64,000 bases of DNA from Linum tenue (Eukaryota; Streptophyta; Magnoliopsida; Malpighiales; Linaceae). Both the position numbers and the translations under genes were made by a program. The stretch is from contig CAMGYJ010000005.1 in the NCBI GenBank assembly GCA_946122785.1, forward strand, positions 82,144,547-82,208,546, read 5' to 3'. The notes under the pieces were generated by a model that saw only the letters and a list, made by a program, of their open reading frames with translations, was not told where the DNA came from and searched no databases. Positions within the stretch are counted from its first letter, which is position 1. Each line of letters opens with the position of its first letter. Positions 45,960 to 57,334 of this stretch are shown piece after piece.

Positions 45960-46322
45960 TTTCGGTTTTGGGGGTTTTTCTAAAACGATGGTTTCGATTG
46001 AACGGCGGGAAGCTTTTCTTCTCCTTTAAGGGCTTCTGCAAATTTTGAAAAAGCTCGTTTTCTTTCCAAAAACAAAAGTCCAGTCCATCTTCGTTGCAAT
46101 CTATAACGGGCCCAGATCCTACCACTAGATCACATTTCGTAGCCCTCTCGGATTAGCTTGGAACCTCATTTCTACTTGGTATCATTCTACTCTAATAGAA
46201 ATATGGGGAAGAGATTGGCTATGAGAGTTTTTTTTTACTTGATGTTGTGTAGTATTTAGAGGGAGAGGTATTGGTTAATCTAGTTGGGAAAAGGATTATT
46301 GTTTCTGGGATTCATGTGGTGA
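45960..46322. other. Upstream region of the DUF3615-like gene, nothing recognised
   Basis: It probably holds the promoter of the - strand gene. No clear TATA box or other element is seen. Confidence 0.4.
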
Positions 46323-46921
46323 TGAGCCCTTAGTAGGGTCTCGTATGATCAAAGTAGCCCACCTTCGAATTGATTTGATTTCAACTCAAGCTTCCTCATG
46401 AACAAGATTCGTTTGGGTGTTTTGGGGTGGAAAGTTTCGTGCAACTTCTCACAAAGGGAAAGAGGCTCGAGAACTATAGATCGATGCTTGGCCACGATCA
46501 GGGTGATGAACTGATCGATACAAGCTCACGATTGCTTAGAATCCACCAAGCAATCCTATTCAATTCTTCAAGCAAACTAGCTAGATGAATCAAATCTCAA
46601 CTTTGTATTTGAATGATAAAAAAAACTAACTATTACATAACAATCTTAGGTTTAAATAGACTATCTAACTTACAAACCAAGTAAAGAAAGTCCTAGTCAC
46701 GATCCAACTCAAAAAGGAAAACAAGATCTAACTCAAAAATGAATTAAAATCAACACAGTGTGCAAATCCTACTCCGACTAGGACTGGATTGGTCTTCTCC
46801 AACGCCAGAAACAGCTGTCTCGAGACGATCTATGGGTGATCCGTTCGAGCACTTCCAAGGCTCAATTCCATCATCCAATTCCACGTCGACGTAGAAGGAA
46901 ACTTGTACCTTCATGGTCTTC
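46323..46921 (-). repeat. 3' LTR of the chromovirus-like element
   Basis: Starts TGAGCCCTTAGTAGGGTCTC and matches 49875-50437 to about 46888 with small indels. The other border is inferred from a CA at about 46921 followed by a pyrimidine-rich run. Confidence 0.75.
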
Positions 46922-47699
46922 AAACCCCGAGCTTCGTCTCTCATCCCATCTCCTCCACTGAAACTCCAAAAGTGCCCTTCTAAACTTGCTCCAACACTTG
47001 GACAGTTTTGTCAGTTTTTCCTGTGTTGAGCTAGCAACTTGATCGACCTGCAAATCAATCTTTTGAACTTCCTCTTGCACTTCAAATCATATCAATGGAG
47101 AGATAAACCCTTCGTCTTCAAAACAAGCCCTTGAAGTCGAATTTCGACCAAGCCAATAAAAAGTTGCACACGTACAAAGTAGTGCACCTGAAACGCACAC
47201 AACACTTGGGCAAAATTCAAGGTTGTTCAAATGAGATGAATGGGATTCTATGTCAATCAATTGAGAACTCGAAATGGATCCAAATGAGATCATATAAGGC
47301 CCTCACTCTTGAAAAAGTGTTGCTTTCAACACTTCTGCCTTCCTCTACTCGAACCGCTCACAAAATTAGTTCCAATCTGGATCTGAAAAAGTTTGTCCGA
47401 ACTCGAGTCTCTGGGAAACTAGGTTAGTGTTCATCGTTGGAGGATTTGGGGTTTTCGATTTGACACATTTCCAGGCTAATTCACCGCCTGCACGAGCTTT
47501 GGAGAACTTCGAATTGCATTTCTGACCCCACCTTCCCTCTCAACTCTTCGCCATAATCGTCGAAGCGCCTTTTCCCAGTTTCCCGCCATCATCGGATTTT
47601 GAAAGCCCAAACCCAGAATTCTCAATCCCGAATTGGGCGTTTTTTTATCCATGCATCGCCATTCGAATTGGATCGTTCCTATAACTTCCTAGGACTATG

Positions 47700-49512
47700 T
47701 TTGATGATTATGCATCAACCGTTAGTGTCGAATCATTCACAATCGAGCCACCCAATAGACCTGATTTTTGCTCGTAGTTCCTTGTTTTTAGAGCAAATCG
47801 GGGTCGAATTGGATCCAGGAATCCATGCACATTTGACGTCGTCCAGTCTTTGATGAAGCTTCCCCTTGGATCATGGAACGTGTCAGTGCCTTTGGTTGGG
47901 TTCGTATTGCTCTCCAGAGCTCCACCCAATAGACCCTCCCTCTTGTTTTGCTCCGGCAAACCGTCACAAATTCGTTGAAGCCGAGGAGTCTTCTGCCTCT
48001 TGTAACCTGTGAGCATGAACCGGGGAGCTACAAAATTGACTTTGTTATGTTCCTCAACTCTTGTTCCACTAGATTCCCCATTTTGCCACCGTCGACTGGT
48101 CTCTAATTGACGTTGATCATCTCGAACTTCGGCCGGCAACAGAGGTTTCAGTACAAACTTCTGGTTTCTATGCCAAAATTTGTACCAATTGGTTCCACCG
48201 TTGTGACAAACCCCTCGATCCAATTTCCAATGTCGTCCTAGCAACAGGTGCGCAACTTACATCGGAGCTACGTCAAACTGAATCTCGTCTTCATATCATC
48301 CGATTGCAAACTTGATCTTAGCGTGTTTATTAACCTTGATAGCACCGTAATCGTTAAGCCAATGCAACGTGTAAGGTGCAGGGTGTTTGCTCGTGCTCAG
48401 CCCGAGTTTCTTGACGATGTCAGAGTTTACTACATTCGTATAGCTTCCCCCATCTATGACAAGAGAAAGCAATTTTTCATTGACGCTGCATCGTGAATGG
48501 AAGAGGTTTTCCCTCTGTTCCGAGTTTGAATGAAACTCAATGGTGAGTTCCCTTCGATTTACACCTAGGAGATGTCCCGGGGGAGGAGGCGTCTCCATTT
48601 CAACTTATTCATACACCTCTTCCTCCTCGCCTGAGTTCTTCTCTTTGTCGGTGAGGTACTCACCATCCCGGATTACTAGTGTCTTCAAATTGGGGCACTG
48701 ATTTGCCTTGTGTCCCCTTCCATGACACTTAAAGCACTGGATTCCTCCAGTTCTTTCCACAATAGATGGGGCGATGTTCTTGGTTGGTGCCTTGTTGGGT
48801 TCAGTTCGCACTTGTGGAGGATTGAAATCGGAAGCCAGCTTTGTCACGGACTTGTTAGTCGAAGCAAACCTTATGTCCGTGGGTTTCTGTTGTTTTTCGA
48901 TCTTCATTGCCAGGTGAAAAGCGTCCTCCAGATCGACAAATGATCAAGATCCACCTCCTGTCGAATCTCTCAATTGAAACCGTGAAGAAAACGAGCTATC
49001 GTCGCTTCCTGGTCCTCTCTTATGTCGGCACACATCATGAGCAACTCCAAATTTGTAAAACACTCTTCCACCGTCTGTGTACCTTGTCGAATCTGCTGCA
49101 GAGACTCGTACAGTTCTCTCTGATAGTATCCAGGAACAAACCGGTCCCTTAGAAGACCTCAGAGGTCATACCAAGTTTCAATTTATGGCTGGAGGTTACG
49201 TCGCCGTCGCAATTGGACTTGCTCCCACCATTGAACAGCATAGTCCGTAAACTCATAGGTGGCCAAGAGCACCTTCTGCTGCTCAGAATAGTTCCCCAAT
49301 TGAAAGAATAACATTACCTTTCGCTCTCAATCCAGGTAATGTGAAGCATTGAGAGATCCATCGAAGGGAGGAATGGTTAATTGGATGCCCGGAGGAATGG
49401 TAGGCTCTGCCTCTGGCCTCCGTTCCCTGTAATCAAGAAGATCGCGAATTGGTTGTCCAGGATTGGGATCCACAACCACCATCCTTTGTTCAATGTCCTG
49501 AATTCGTGCCAA
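47700..49512 (-). pseudogene. Gag-protease remnant of the chromovirus-like element
   Basis: On -, a gag fragment lies at 49512-49327 (PFDGSLNASHYLD). The zinc knuckle CFKCHGRGHKANQC (C-x2-C-x4-H-x4-C) is in 48907-48605. After an in-frame stop comes the protease at 48598-48296 (SLVIDGGSYTNVVNSDIVKK, WLNDYGAIKVN). The following block LGRHWKLDRG...PLLPAEVRDDQ (from 48244) is the linker that normally precedes RT in chromoviruses. Order and motifs fit the Tekay/Reina/CRM group, but without RT or a chromodomain I cannot choose. Several stops and frameshifts; not functional. Confidence 0.78.
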
Positions 49513-49855
49513 TAATTCTTGATTGGTGTCGTTGCGGATTAGTTCGCCAGCCTGGCGATTCCTTCATGCTCTGCCATATTATCCGGGGGAACAAGGTTAG
49601 GGATTTGCAAACGAAGCTCGGCCAGTTGCCGATTAACCTGCTCGAATTGAGTATGGAAATACCGTTGTAATCTTTCATCGTAACAGGTTGTTGAGGTTTC
49701 TTGTCTCCCATGGTTGTCTGCTTCTTCTTCTTCCTTTTTTCTAGAGTTAGCAGCGCAGGGTCACTAGAAATAGGGCCTTTCGATCTTGTCCAGTGTGTAA
49801 TTCCGGCGACGTTTTCTATTTTTGTCGTCGTCTTTCTTGCCCTAGGTTTGAACCG

Positions 49856-49869
49856 GGCTCGTGATACCA
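49856..49869 (-). other. Primer-binding site, initiator tRNA-Met type
   Basis: On - TGGTATCACGAGCC, one base off the common TGGTATCA-GAGC form, five bases from the LTR start. Confidence 0.7.
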
Positions 49870-49874
49870 CTTGG

Positions 49875-50437
49875 TGAGCCCTAGGTAGGGTCTCGTATGA
49901 TCAAAGTAGCACAGCTTTGAATTGATTTGATTTCAACTCAAGCTTCCTCACGAACATGATTCGTTTGGGTGTTTTGGGGTGGCAAGTTTCGTGTAACTTC
50001 TCACAAGGGAAAGAGGCTCGAGAATTATAGATCGATGCTTGGCCATGATCAGGGTGATGAATTGATCGATACAAGCTCATGATTGCTCAGAATCCACCAA
50101 GCAATCCTATTCAATTCAAGCAAACTAGCTAGATGAATCAAAGCAATCCTATTCAATTTTGTATTCGAATGATCCAAAAAACTAACTATTACATAATTCT
50201 TAGGTTTAAATAGACTATCTAACTTACAAACCAAGTAAAGAAAGTCCTAATCACGATCCAACTCAAAAAAGAAAACAAGATCTAACTCGAAAAGGAATTA
50301 AAATCAAAACAGTGTGCAAATCCTAATCCGACTAGCATTCAGATTGGTCTTCTCCAACGCCAGAAACAGCCGTCTCGAGACGATCTTTTGGTGATCCGTT
50401 CGAGCACTTCCAGGACTCAATTCCTTCATCCAAATCC
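49875..50437 (-). repeat. 5' LTR of the chromovirus-like element, outer end cut
   Basis: Starts TGAGCCCTAGGTAGGGTC and aligns with 46323-46888. It stops at the breakpoint with the segmental duplicate, so its outermost bases (about 30) are lost. Confidence 0.78.
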
Positions 50438-51166
50438 AGGACAACCGCATTTTTGAGGTGAGGTCGTCAGAGTCACCCTCAGTTCCTCACCATCGGGGAT
50501 GGCGACGTAGGAGGTATCTAGATCTGGATCTTTTTGCTGCATGCAGCAACAAGCTGCCTCGAGATCTTCTACTTCCCGTGCGTTCTTCGTCGGCAAATCC
50601 GCTGGAATCGAACAACCTCCATCTCTGAGGCGTATCCGGGAATCAGAGCTGGAATCAATGGGCTAGAGTCGATCGGAGAGAGACAGGAGAAGGGAAGAGA
50701 TAGGGAGACGGATCAGGAAATATACAGGAAGAATGGAAGGCTATACTGCAACGAACGAGGAGTGATATGGGTTGGTATTTGGTAACAAATTGATTGGAAG
50801 AATGCAAAAAACTGGAATTGAAGAAGAAGCAAAATCACAATTGAAAGGGGGACTGGTACTGGCGCTAACCTCGCGGTGGGGTTTTTTTAGTTCGGTCAAG
50901 GGTTGGGGTTGATCTGGGTTTGCTTATCTGATGTGGCAGAAGGGTTTTTTTTTTTTTTTTTTGCTTAAAATTGGCCAACTCAGCATCTCTGTTAGCCACG
51001 TCAGTAGTTAACTGACGGCACTAACGGAGTCTGGTGAAGGTTAACGGAGAGCGACCGAACTTGGACTGTTCAACTAATTTAAGTGACTACAAATGGAATA
51101 AATCAATTCGAGTGATCAAACGTGAAATTTGTTAGCAATTCTAGTGACCAAACTTGTAATTTAGCC
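50438..51166. mobile_element. Right half of the long-TIR MULE, duplicated
   Basis: Matches 34267-34992, including the right terminal inverted repeat, which ends at 51166. The left terminus is absent, so this half arrived with the segmental duplication and not by transposition. Confidence 0.9.
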
Positions 51167-51748
51167 ATATACATTATATATAATGCCACTTGTAGTTTGT
51201 TTTGTTTTGTATAGGGGCAGATAAGCATTGTTGCCGGTTGGGATGATGGGATTATGACTTTACAGGCCAACAAAACACAGACTTTACATATACGTATTAA
51301 TATTTTCTCTTCCATAAAAGAAGATGGGCTACAATTGTGAAACTAACCACATATTAGTAAAAGGTAAAACGGAAGCAGAGCTGTGAGCTAAATAACAATA
51401 TTTTGGGCTGGAATTTGGTGTCGCCCCATTGGGGGAAAATGGTACTTAGGAGGACTACTGTTTTGAATGAAATAACATTCTCGAAAATGTGGTGCAAACA
51501 GCAAATTTCCAGTGCTGCAAATATTGTGACATTCTCGGACCTTGTCTGGTGTTCACTTTTATAACATTCCAGAAGGAATAACAACATCATTGATGAGTAT
51601 GAAATCCACAGGCACGTATTCTAAACCCTGATCATCCATCCAGCCAGAGCAAAAAGAAAAACAATAAATTAGCCAGTCAACGCATGAAACTCAACGCAAA
51701 TATGAGAAAAGTAGAGAAAATAATTAAAACCAACCTGGTGGTTGTGGT

Positions 51749-52345
51749 TAGGGTTGGAAGTCTGGTACCGGTATTTGGGATATATCGAATACCGTGCTGA
51801 ATTTATTTTTATTTGATATTACCGAATAAATGTATTATTTTGTGGGATTTGGGATTGGGATTTAGTTTCAATTGTTATTCGGTATAGGGGATTACGAGAT
51901 TGGAATCGTTATATGTATTTTATTCTCTCAACTAGACTCTCTCATTCACTACTACGCAACCCTTAACCACCAAGAGTGTCATTTAATTATACATAGATCA
52001 TTACATCACTATTTCACACTAGTATTATTCGTCTCTCAACCTCAAATTCATCAAATTAAAGATTACCAATTACAAAAACTTGAGGTGTTAGCTCTAGGCA
52101 ACTCAAGACTCTTTGCTTAGTCTCTTTGCCCTTAATTAAACAATAAAATCTAATTTATATATTTAATTATTAATGGCAAAGGTAATTAATTTTGTATTTG
52201 ATAATACCGATTGGGATACCGAGGTACCGATTGGGATACCGAAATATTTAGGGATTGGGATTGAGATTGATTTCAGAGTGTAATTCGGTATTCAGAATTT
52301 CGATTTTGGTATTGGAATACCAATACCGTACCAATTTCCATCCTA
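51749..52345. mobile_element. hAT MITE in DUF3615-like exon 2, right duplicate
   Basis: Same element, site and 8-bp duplication (GTTGTGGT at 51741-51748 and 52346-52353) as in the left copy. Inherited through the duplication. Confidence 0.93.
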
Positions 52346-52699
52346 GTTGTGGTCGTAGTGTTTCAGGGCTTCTTCCGCAACCGAGGAAAGTGGTTGTTTC
52401 GCAAATATGACTGGATCCTCGTCCTCGGAAGAAAAATTCGACCTCCGTAAAATACATATAATCAATATAGTTAAAAACATGATACTTAATAGAATAATCC
52501 GATGCGTACAATACTAGACTATACATACTATCAGCCGAATTGGACACATGTACAGAGACAGATTGATTGAAACGATTAAGGTTCAGTTTTTTTTTTTTTC
52601 CAAGTAATGACAAGAGAAAAAAAGTTAGAAACCTCTACCCAAAACCCCACCCAAAGCAACACTTAGTGAAGCCACCCTACAAAAACAAAGTACGCTACC

Positions 52700-53332
52700 T
52701 CTAAAGAGGACAGCAACAGAGCTTTAGGTGCCACTCTATGGGCAGCTCAGTTGGCAGTCCGCAGAACCACACTAAAAACTATAAAAAGAGAGCATGAAAC
52801 TAGGAGCCGATGACACTCTTGGAGTAGTGAGCCGCCTATCGAATCTTCCACTGTTCTACGGTCCAGATGCCGAATCACCACTTCAGGATCACCTAGCAGC
52901 AAGGTGCTTTGCTAGATAGGGATCGAAAACTCCTTGGTGCTAAGATCCCAGGCCAGTAGAACTTGCCCGTCTGTCCCATGTATGACGAGGCCAGATGAGC
53001 AACCGGAACGACAAACAGCAGCATCAAAGTTGATCTTCACAAAGTCTGGAGGCGGGTGATGCAGAACGGAAGGAGGAGAGGGCACAAGCCTGAGAGAGAG
53101 GTCCTGGGGGCTGAAAGGCTAAGGAAAATTCAATGACTTGGAAATGGAATTGACGGGCAAGAGAACGGGCGTGTGGCTGAGTATAATCAAAAACCACTTT
53201 GTTAAGAGATTTCCAGATTCTCCAAAAAAGGCAAACGCATGGGAGAATGTGGGTTTGGAAGTTTACTAAAAACATAACATTGTCGCCACCATATACTAAA
53301 GTTCGAAGTTTGGGCGGAAGCAAGCAAATCAC
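52700..53332 (-). pseudogene. LINE ORF2 3' end (RNase H-like), degenerate
   Basis: FWRIWKSLNKVVFDYTQPHA near 53240-53180 followed by VKINFDAAVCRSGCSSGLVI near 53040-52985 is the usual C-terminal arrangement of plant LINE ORF2 proteins. Stops and frameshifts follow. The reverse transcriptase part is absent. Confidence 0.65.
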
Positions 53333-53650
53333 TTAATCCCACTAAAAGTCCATAGCATGATGACAAGGGGGCAATGAAAGAACAAATGTTCAATAATCTC
53401 TTGATATTCCCAACAATCTAGATATTTGATAAAGCAATTTACTTCATGAAATTGAAGAGCCACCATAGTTTGCAATGTTGTTTAACATAATACAAATACA
53501 ATTTAAAACAATACAAACCATTCTTAGTGGAAAGCCATATCCGCTAATCACCCACTCTTCAACTTTGTCGTGATTTATTAACCCTAATTAATTTTCTAAC
53601 AAAAAAATTGGTCATACCATTTGGCAAGAAACCAAAATTGAGTTTTAGAA

Positions 53651-53930
53651 TTCACATTCTACTGCCGATGGGCCTCAAATTAAAATGAATTCACATTCTA
53701 CTGCCGATGGGCCTCAAATTAAAATGAATTGAAGAAAATGTCATCAATTCTAATAAATTGAGCTAATGGCTCATTAAGTTAATTGTAAACACAAAAGGAA
53801 TCGAAATTAATTATTAATTAATTAAAATAAATTGAAGAAAATGTCATCAATTCTAATAAATTGAGCTAATGGCTCATTAAGTTAATTTTAAACACAAAAG
53901 GAATCGGAATTAATTATTAATTAATGACGT
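53651..53930. repeat. Two tandem duplications inside the LINE insertion (39 and about 103 bp)
   Basis: A 39-base unit starting TTCACATTCTACTGCC occurs at 53651 and 53690. A unit of about 103 bases starting ATTGAAGAAAATG occurs at 53728 and 53831 with few differences. The surrounding DNA is AT-rich and non-coding. Confidence 0.88.
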
Positions 53931-54344
53931 TTTTAACCACAGCCCGAAATAATGGGCGTCTTTCAATCCGATGAGTAAATGCTCATAAAATTCCAACGGA
54001 TGAAGCTTTTCCAATGAGGAAGAAGTTTGCGCCACTGATACTTTGAAAGCCATAAATTAATTCTGAAAGTCATAAATTAATTCTTTCTATCCCATAATTT
54101 GAGATATAAACCAACCATAAAGGTCGTAGAGCGCCATAAAAGGATCGCTTTAGTGACTCATTAATCACTTGTAACGGATCATTAAAGACCCAATAACATC
54201 AAATAACATAACTGATGTTTTAAAACCAAATAGGGCGAAACTGACCAATGGGGCCATTAATTGGTTCTTTATTTCTCGCCTGAGGAAAATTGATTGCAGC
54301 GACCGCCGGACCAACAAAGTCGCCGGAGGCAAGTGTTTCCAGCT

Positions 54345-54722
54345 TTATCGCCACCCGCCGCCTCCGGAACCAATCTTCTCCGCCGCGGAGGCCTTCCTCT
54401 TCTTCGCGGCAGCAGCGTAGCTCTTCCCGTGGAAATCAACAAAAAGCGCCAGAAGCGAAGCATTGAAAACGGCATTGAAGCACCACCCCCACATACCGGA
54501 GCACCCGCCTCCGGCGAAATGGTAGTACAGCATCAGCCCGGAGATACAGAAGCTGAATACGAACTGCACGATCTGGAAATCCGTCACCACCCTCTTCCAC
54601 CGGGGGCGGGACCCCAAGGCGGTGCAGAAGTAGTACCAGTACATGACCACGTGCACGAGCGCCACCGGGAACAGGTTGGGTTCGGTGTTGCTGATTGTGG
54701 GGCTTAGCTCACAGCAATCTCC
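54345..54722 (-). pseudogene. Fragment of a fatty-acid elongase (ELO/GNS1-SUR4 family) gene, C-terminal half
   Basis: Continuous similarity to plant ELO-like elongases: LFPVALVHVVMYWYYF, SRPRWKRVVTDFQIVQFVFS, ISGLMLYYHF, GWCFNAVFNASLLALFVDFH and a basic tail. The conserved HVVMY and TDFQIVQF motifs are present. The catalytic HxxHH box and N-terminal membrane segments are absent. In ELO enzymes this half carries several membrane helices and an ER-retention-like basic tail. It lies inside the LINE insertion, so it was probably carried there. Not a functional gene. Confidence 0.85.
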
Positions 54723-56168
54723 ATATCGTGAAAACCCCAAAACCAACAAAACAGCACCAGTGTTCAATTTCTAGAACCACCACCCAACTACTCAAAACAG
54801 TTTACAAACAGATAAAACTGGGCAGCGCATTCTCAATTAACCATCCTTCGACTGAGAGCTTAATCAATCAAAATTCATTTGAATGAGGAGCGAGGGAAGC
54901 TGAATTGTATCCGGCCATACCTTTTGTGTTTTCAACAGAAACAGATACTCGCCGATCCTGAAGACCACCGATTCAGGGGAATCGCAGAACAAAGGAAGGG
55001 ACACAGAAAAGCGAGAGCGACTTTTCCTACCACAGCAACTTCTCTCTACTGCCATCCATGAAGGTACGGCTGACCAGATCCTCCATGTGGGAAACCCTAC
55101 GGTCTAAGGTTCAGTTAAGCATAATAAGAATCATCATGGAAACCCTAATTATTTGTTATATATTTACAAGCAGGTATTATATGAAGCCTGTAACATTATT
55201 GACGCATATACTCACTCTTCACCGGAACGTGGTTCCAAGTCGGAGCTCGAGTCCGAGTCCGAGTCCGAGTCAGGCACCACCACCGGATCAACTCCTGCGG
55301 TCTGCTCTAGCTCAACCATTTCCGGTTTTCGGGATTTCTCGTTTTGGGGATTTCCGAATTCTTCTTCTTCTTCTTCTTTTTATACATGCCGGTCTAGCTA
55401 GTTCATAGCGCTTTCGCAAATTTTGGAAAGGCCCATTTCCCTTTTCTGTAGACTAAATAGAAAATATTGAAATAAAGCCCAGCCCATCTTCGCTGCAATA
55501 CATAACGGGCCTAGATCCTATCACTACATACCCGACACGATCACACAGCAATTCCATTTCCTTAACACTCTCGGATTATCTTGGAACCTCATTACCACAG
55601 AATACCGATCCATCCATCGCCACCAGTAATCCAGCATACCATTGATAAATTAGTCCAAACAGATGCATTTCAATTCCACAGCAAGGAAGGGAACCATGAA
55701 CCAACATGGTGGTTGTCGTTGTAGCATTCCATAGCTTCTTGTGCAGTCTAGGTAGTTTGACGTTTCGATTTTTGCACGAGTAGTTCTGAAGCCTCTTCCT
55801 CGAAAGAAGACGTCCTGCGTACAATACAATTTTCCCGTGATGAGATGAGTAGGATTCGAATCAGACCGACCCATATCTATTGTCATCTCTTCGTCCAGTA
55901 GTAGCGGTTTTGTTATTATTACTATAAGTTAATTATTATGATATTGTGTTTCGCAGTTAATAATTGGAATGGTTATCAACTATGCTTAAGTTATTAACTC
56001 ATACACGAACGAGGTACATATTGATATATATAATAAAAAATCTAAATCTTTCTACTTCGACGATGAGTTATTAACTCATAACGGGGCACAGCAGGCTCGT
56101 TGTCCGAGAGAGATTACTGCTTTTGGGATTTTTTTTTTTATAACACTGCTTTAGGGATTTGATCAGTC

Positions 56169-56231
56169 GTGTCTCCAAATCTTTTTCTCTTGCGAATTTC
56201 TATCTTGAGATGTGGGAGCACACAACAGCCA
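56169..56231. other. 62-bp segment present only in the right duplicate
   Basis: The left copy joins GATCAGTC directly to ACACAAAAAC (near 37461), while here 62 bases (GTGTCTCC...ACAACAGCC) lie between. No target duplication is seen. More likely a small deletion in the left copy than an insertion here. Confidence 0.8.
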
Positions 56232-57334
56232 CACAAAAACACATTTAAGCACGAGAAAATGGACATACTAATCAAAGTTTACTATCCCTTGTTTCATTTC
56301 AGGGGAAACAAATGAGCAGTAAGTAGCATCTGTTGTGTTCTTAATCGTTACAGCTCTTTCTATATCCTTCCCACGACAAAATTTTCTAATCAGAACCCAA
56401 TATGCACCGCCATACTTTTGTTAGCATATGTATATATGTGGTAAAAGTGGGAACTCAATAACAAAGAGTTAATACTATGGTTTCTACATCCCCAAAACAC
56501 TACACCAAGTAGCTCTGTTCCCACCAATTCCTAGTCCCCCACTTCTCTACCTAAATCCGTGCCTGCCCTGCAAATGGAGAAACAAGGCAATATCAGAACT
56601 AATACAACTGCATAACAGAAGATGTAAGGTTAATGCCTTGTATTGAACAAGTAGGAGACGAGCAAGAAGTTGAAATGGATGGAAACATTCCCAACCAGGA
56701 AGCACTAGAGACAGATTCACAAGCACAAGTCACCACAACAAATGTGGTAACATCATATGGGAAACATGAGTAACATGCAAGGGATTCAAAAGTTTCAGCC
56801 AAAGTGTTATGGGAAGGTTGTCAAGATGAAGTATGTGATTTATATTAACAAAATAAGATTGAAGCAATTGAAGGTCCAACAAAAGTCGTAGCAGTTGGTC
56901 TAACCTTGTCAGCTCTAGTAGTCAGTTCACAAAAGAATGGATATAGTAAAGTTGAAGGGGACTAATGTAGTTAAATGTGAAGATGAGTTATGTGGGTCTA
57001 AAGCAGATGAAGAAGTTGTAGTATCTGACAAAGAAGCAACATGAGAACAATATGTGACTTGAAGTAAGATTCTTAGCCAATAATGTTGCTGATTAAACTA
57101 GCTGTTATGCATGGGAAGAGCAATCATATTTACTTGGGCAGCTTTGAAAGACAAAGAAGCAAAACTTGAAGTGAGTTTCTTAGCCAATAATGTTGCTGAT
57201 TAAACTAGCTGTTATGTGGATATAAACTGAAGGCTGAAGTATTTCAGTTTAGGGAAGGATATTGTTCACAAGAAGCTGTTATGAGTCATTCAAAGTAAAC
57301 CACGTACCAGTTTAGCGACCAACTAATCAATATT

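Larger units (their letters stand above)
46323..50437 (-). mobile_element. Ty3/gypsy retrotransposon (chromovirus-like gag-PR) lacking RT and integrase
   Basis: LTRs at both ends run in the same direction, with a tRNA-Met-type primer site inside the right one, so it reads on -. Gag fragments, a CCHC knuckle and a protease are present, followed by a linker that in complete chromoviruses leads to RT. RT, RNase H, integrase and chromodomain are missing. The right LTR is cut at 50437, where the right segmental duplicate begins. GGTGA before 46323 may be a target duplication, but its partner is lost. Confidence 0.78.
52587..55104 (-). mobile_element. LINE insertion with 10-bp target duplication, containing an ELO gene piece
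   Basis: TAAGGTTCAG flanks it at 52577-52586 and 55105-55114, and the uninterrupted site is seen at about 36396-36414. A run of 13 T at 52587-52599 is the poly(A) tail on -. Next to it is LINE RNase H-like coding sequence. At the far end, just inside the target duplication, a short frame starts MEDLVSRT, like a plant LINE ORF1 start. Between them are an ELO C-terminal region (about 54722-54345) and AT-rich DNA with tandem duplications. ORF2 endonuclease and RT are missing. Confidence 0.8.
51560..55319 (-). pseudogene. DUF3615-like gene, right duplicate, split by MITE and LINE
   Basis: Exon 1 starts at about 55319, exon 2 lies at about 52450-52346 and exon 3 near 51625. The same MITE ends exon 2 as in the left copy, and the LINE has entered intron 1. 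Exon 3 stops early in the same way. Clearly non-functional. Confidence 0.6.

Noticed and set aside
54294..54707. Open frame on + in the ELO region
   Set aside because: It is antisense to the ELO-like frame, whose motifs are clear on -.
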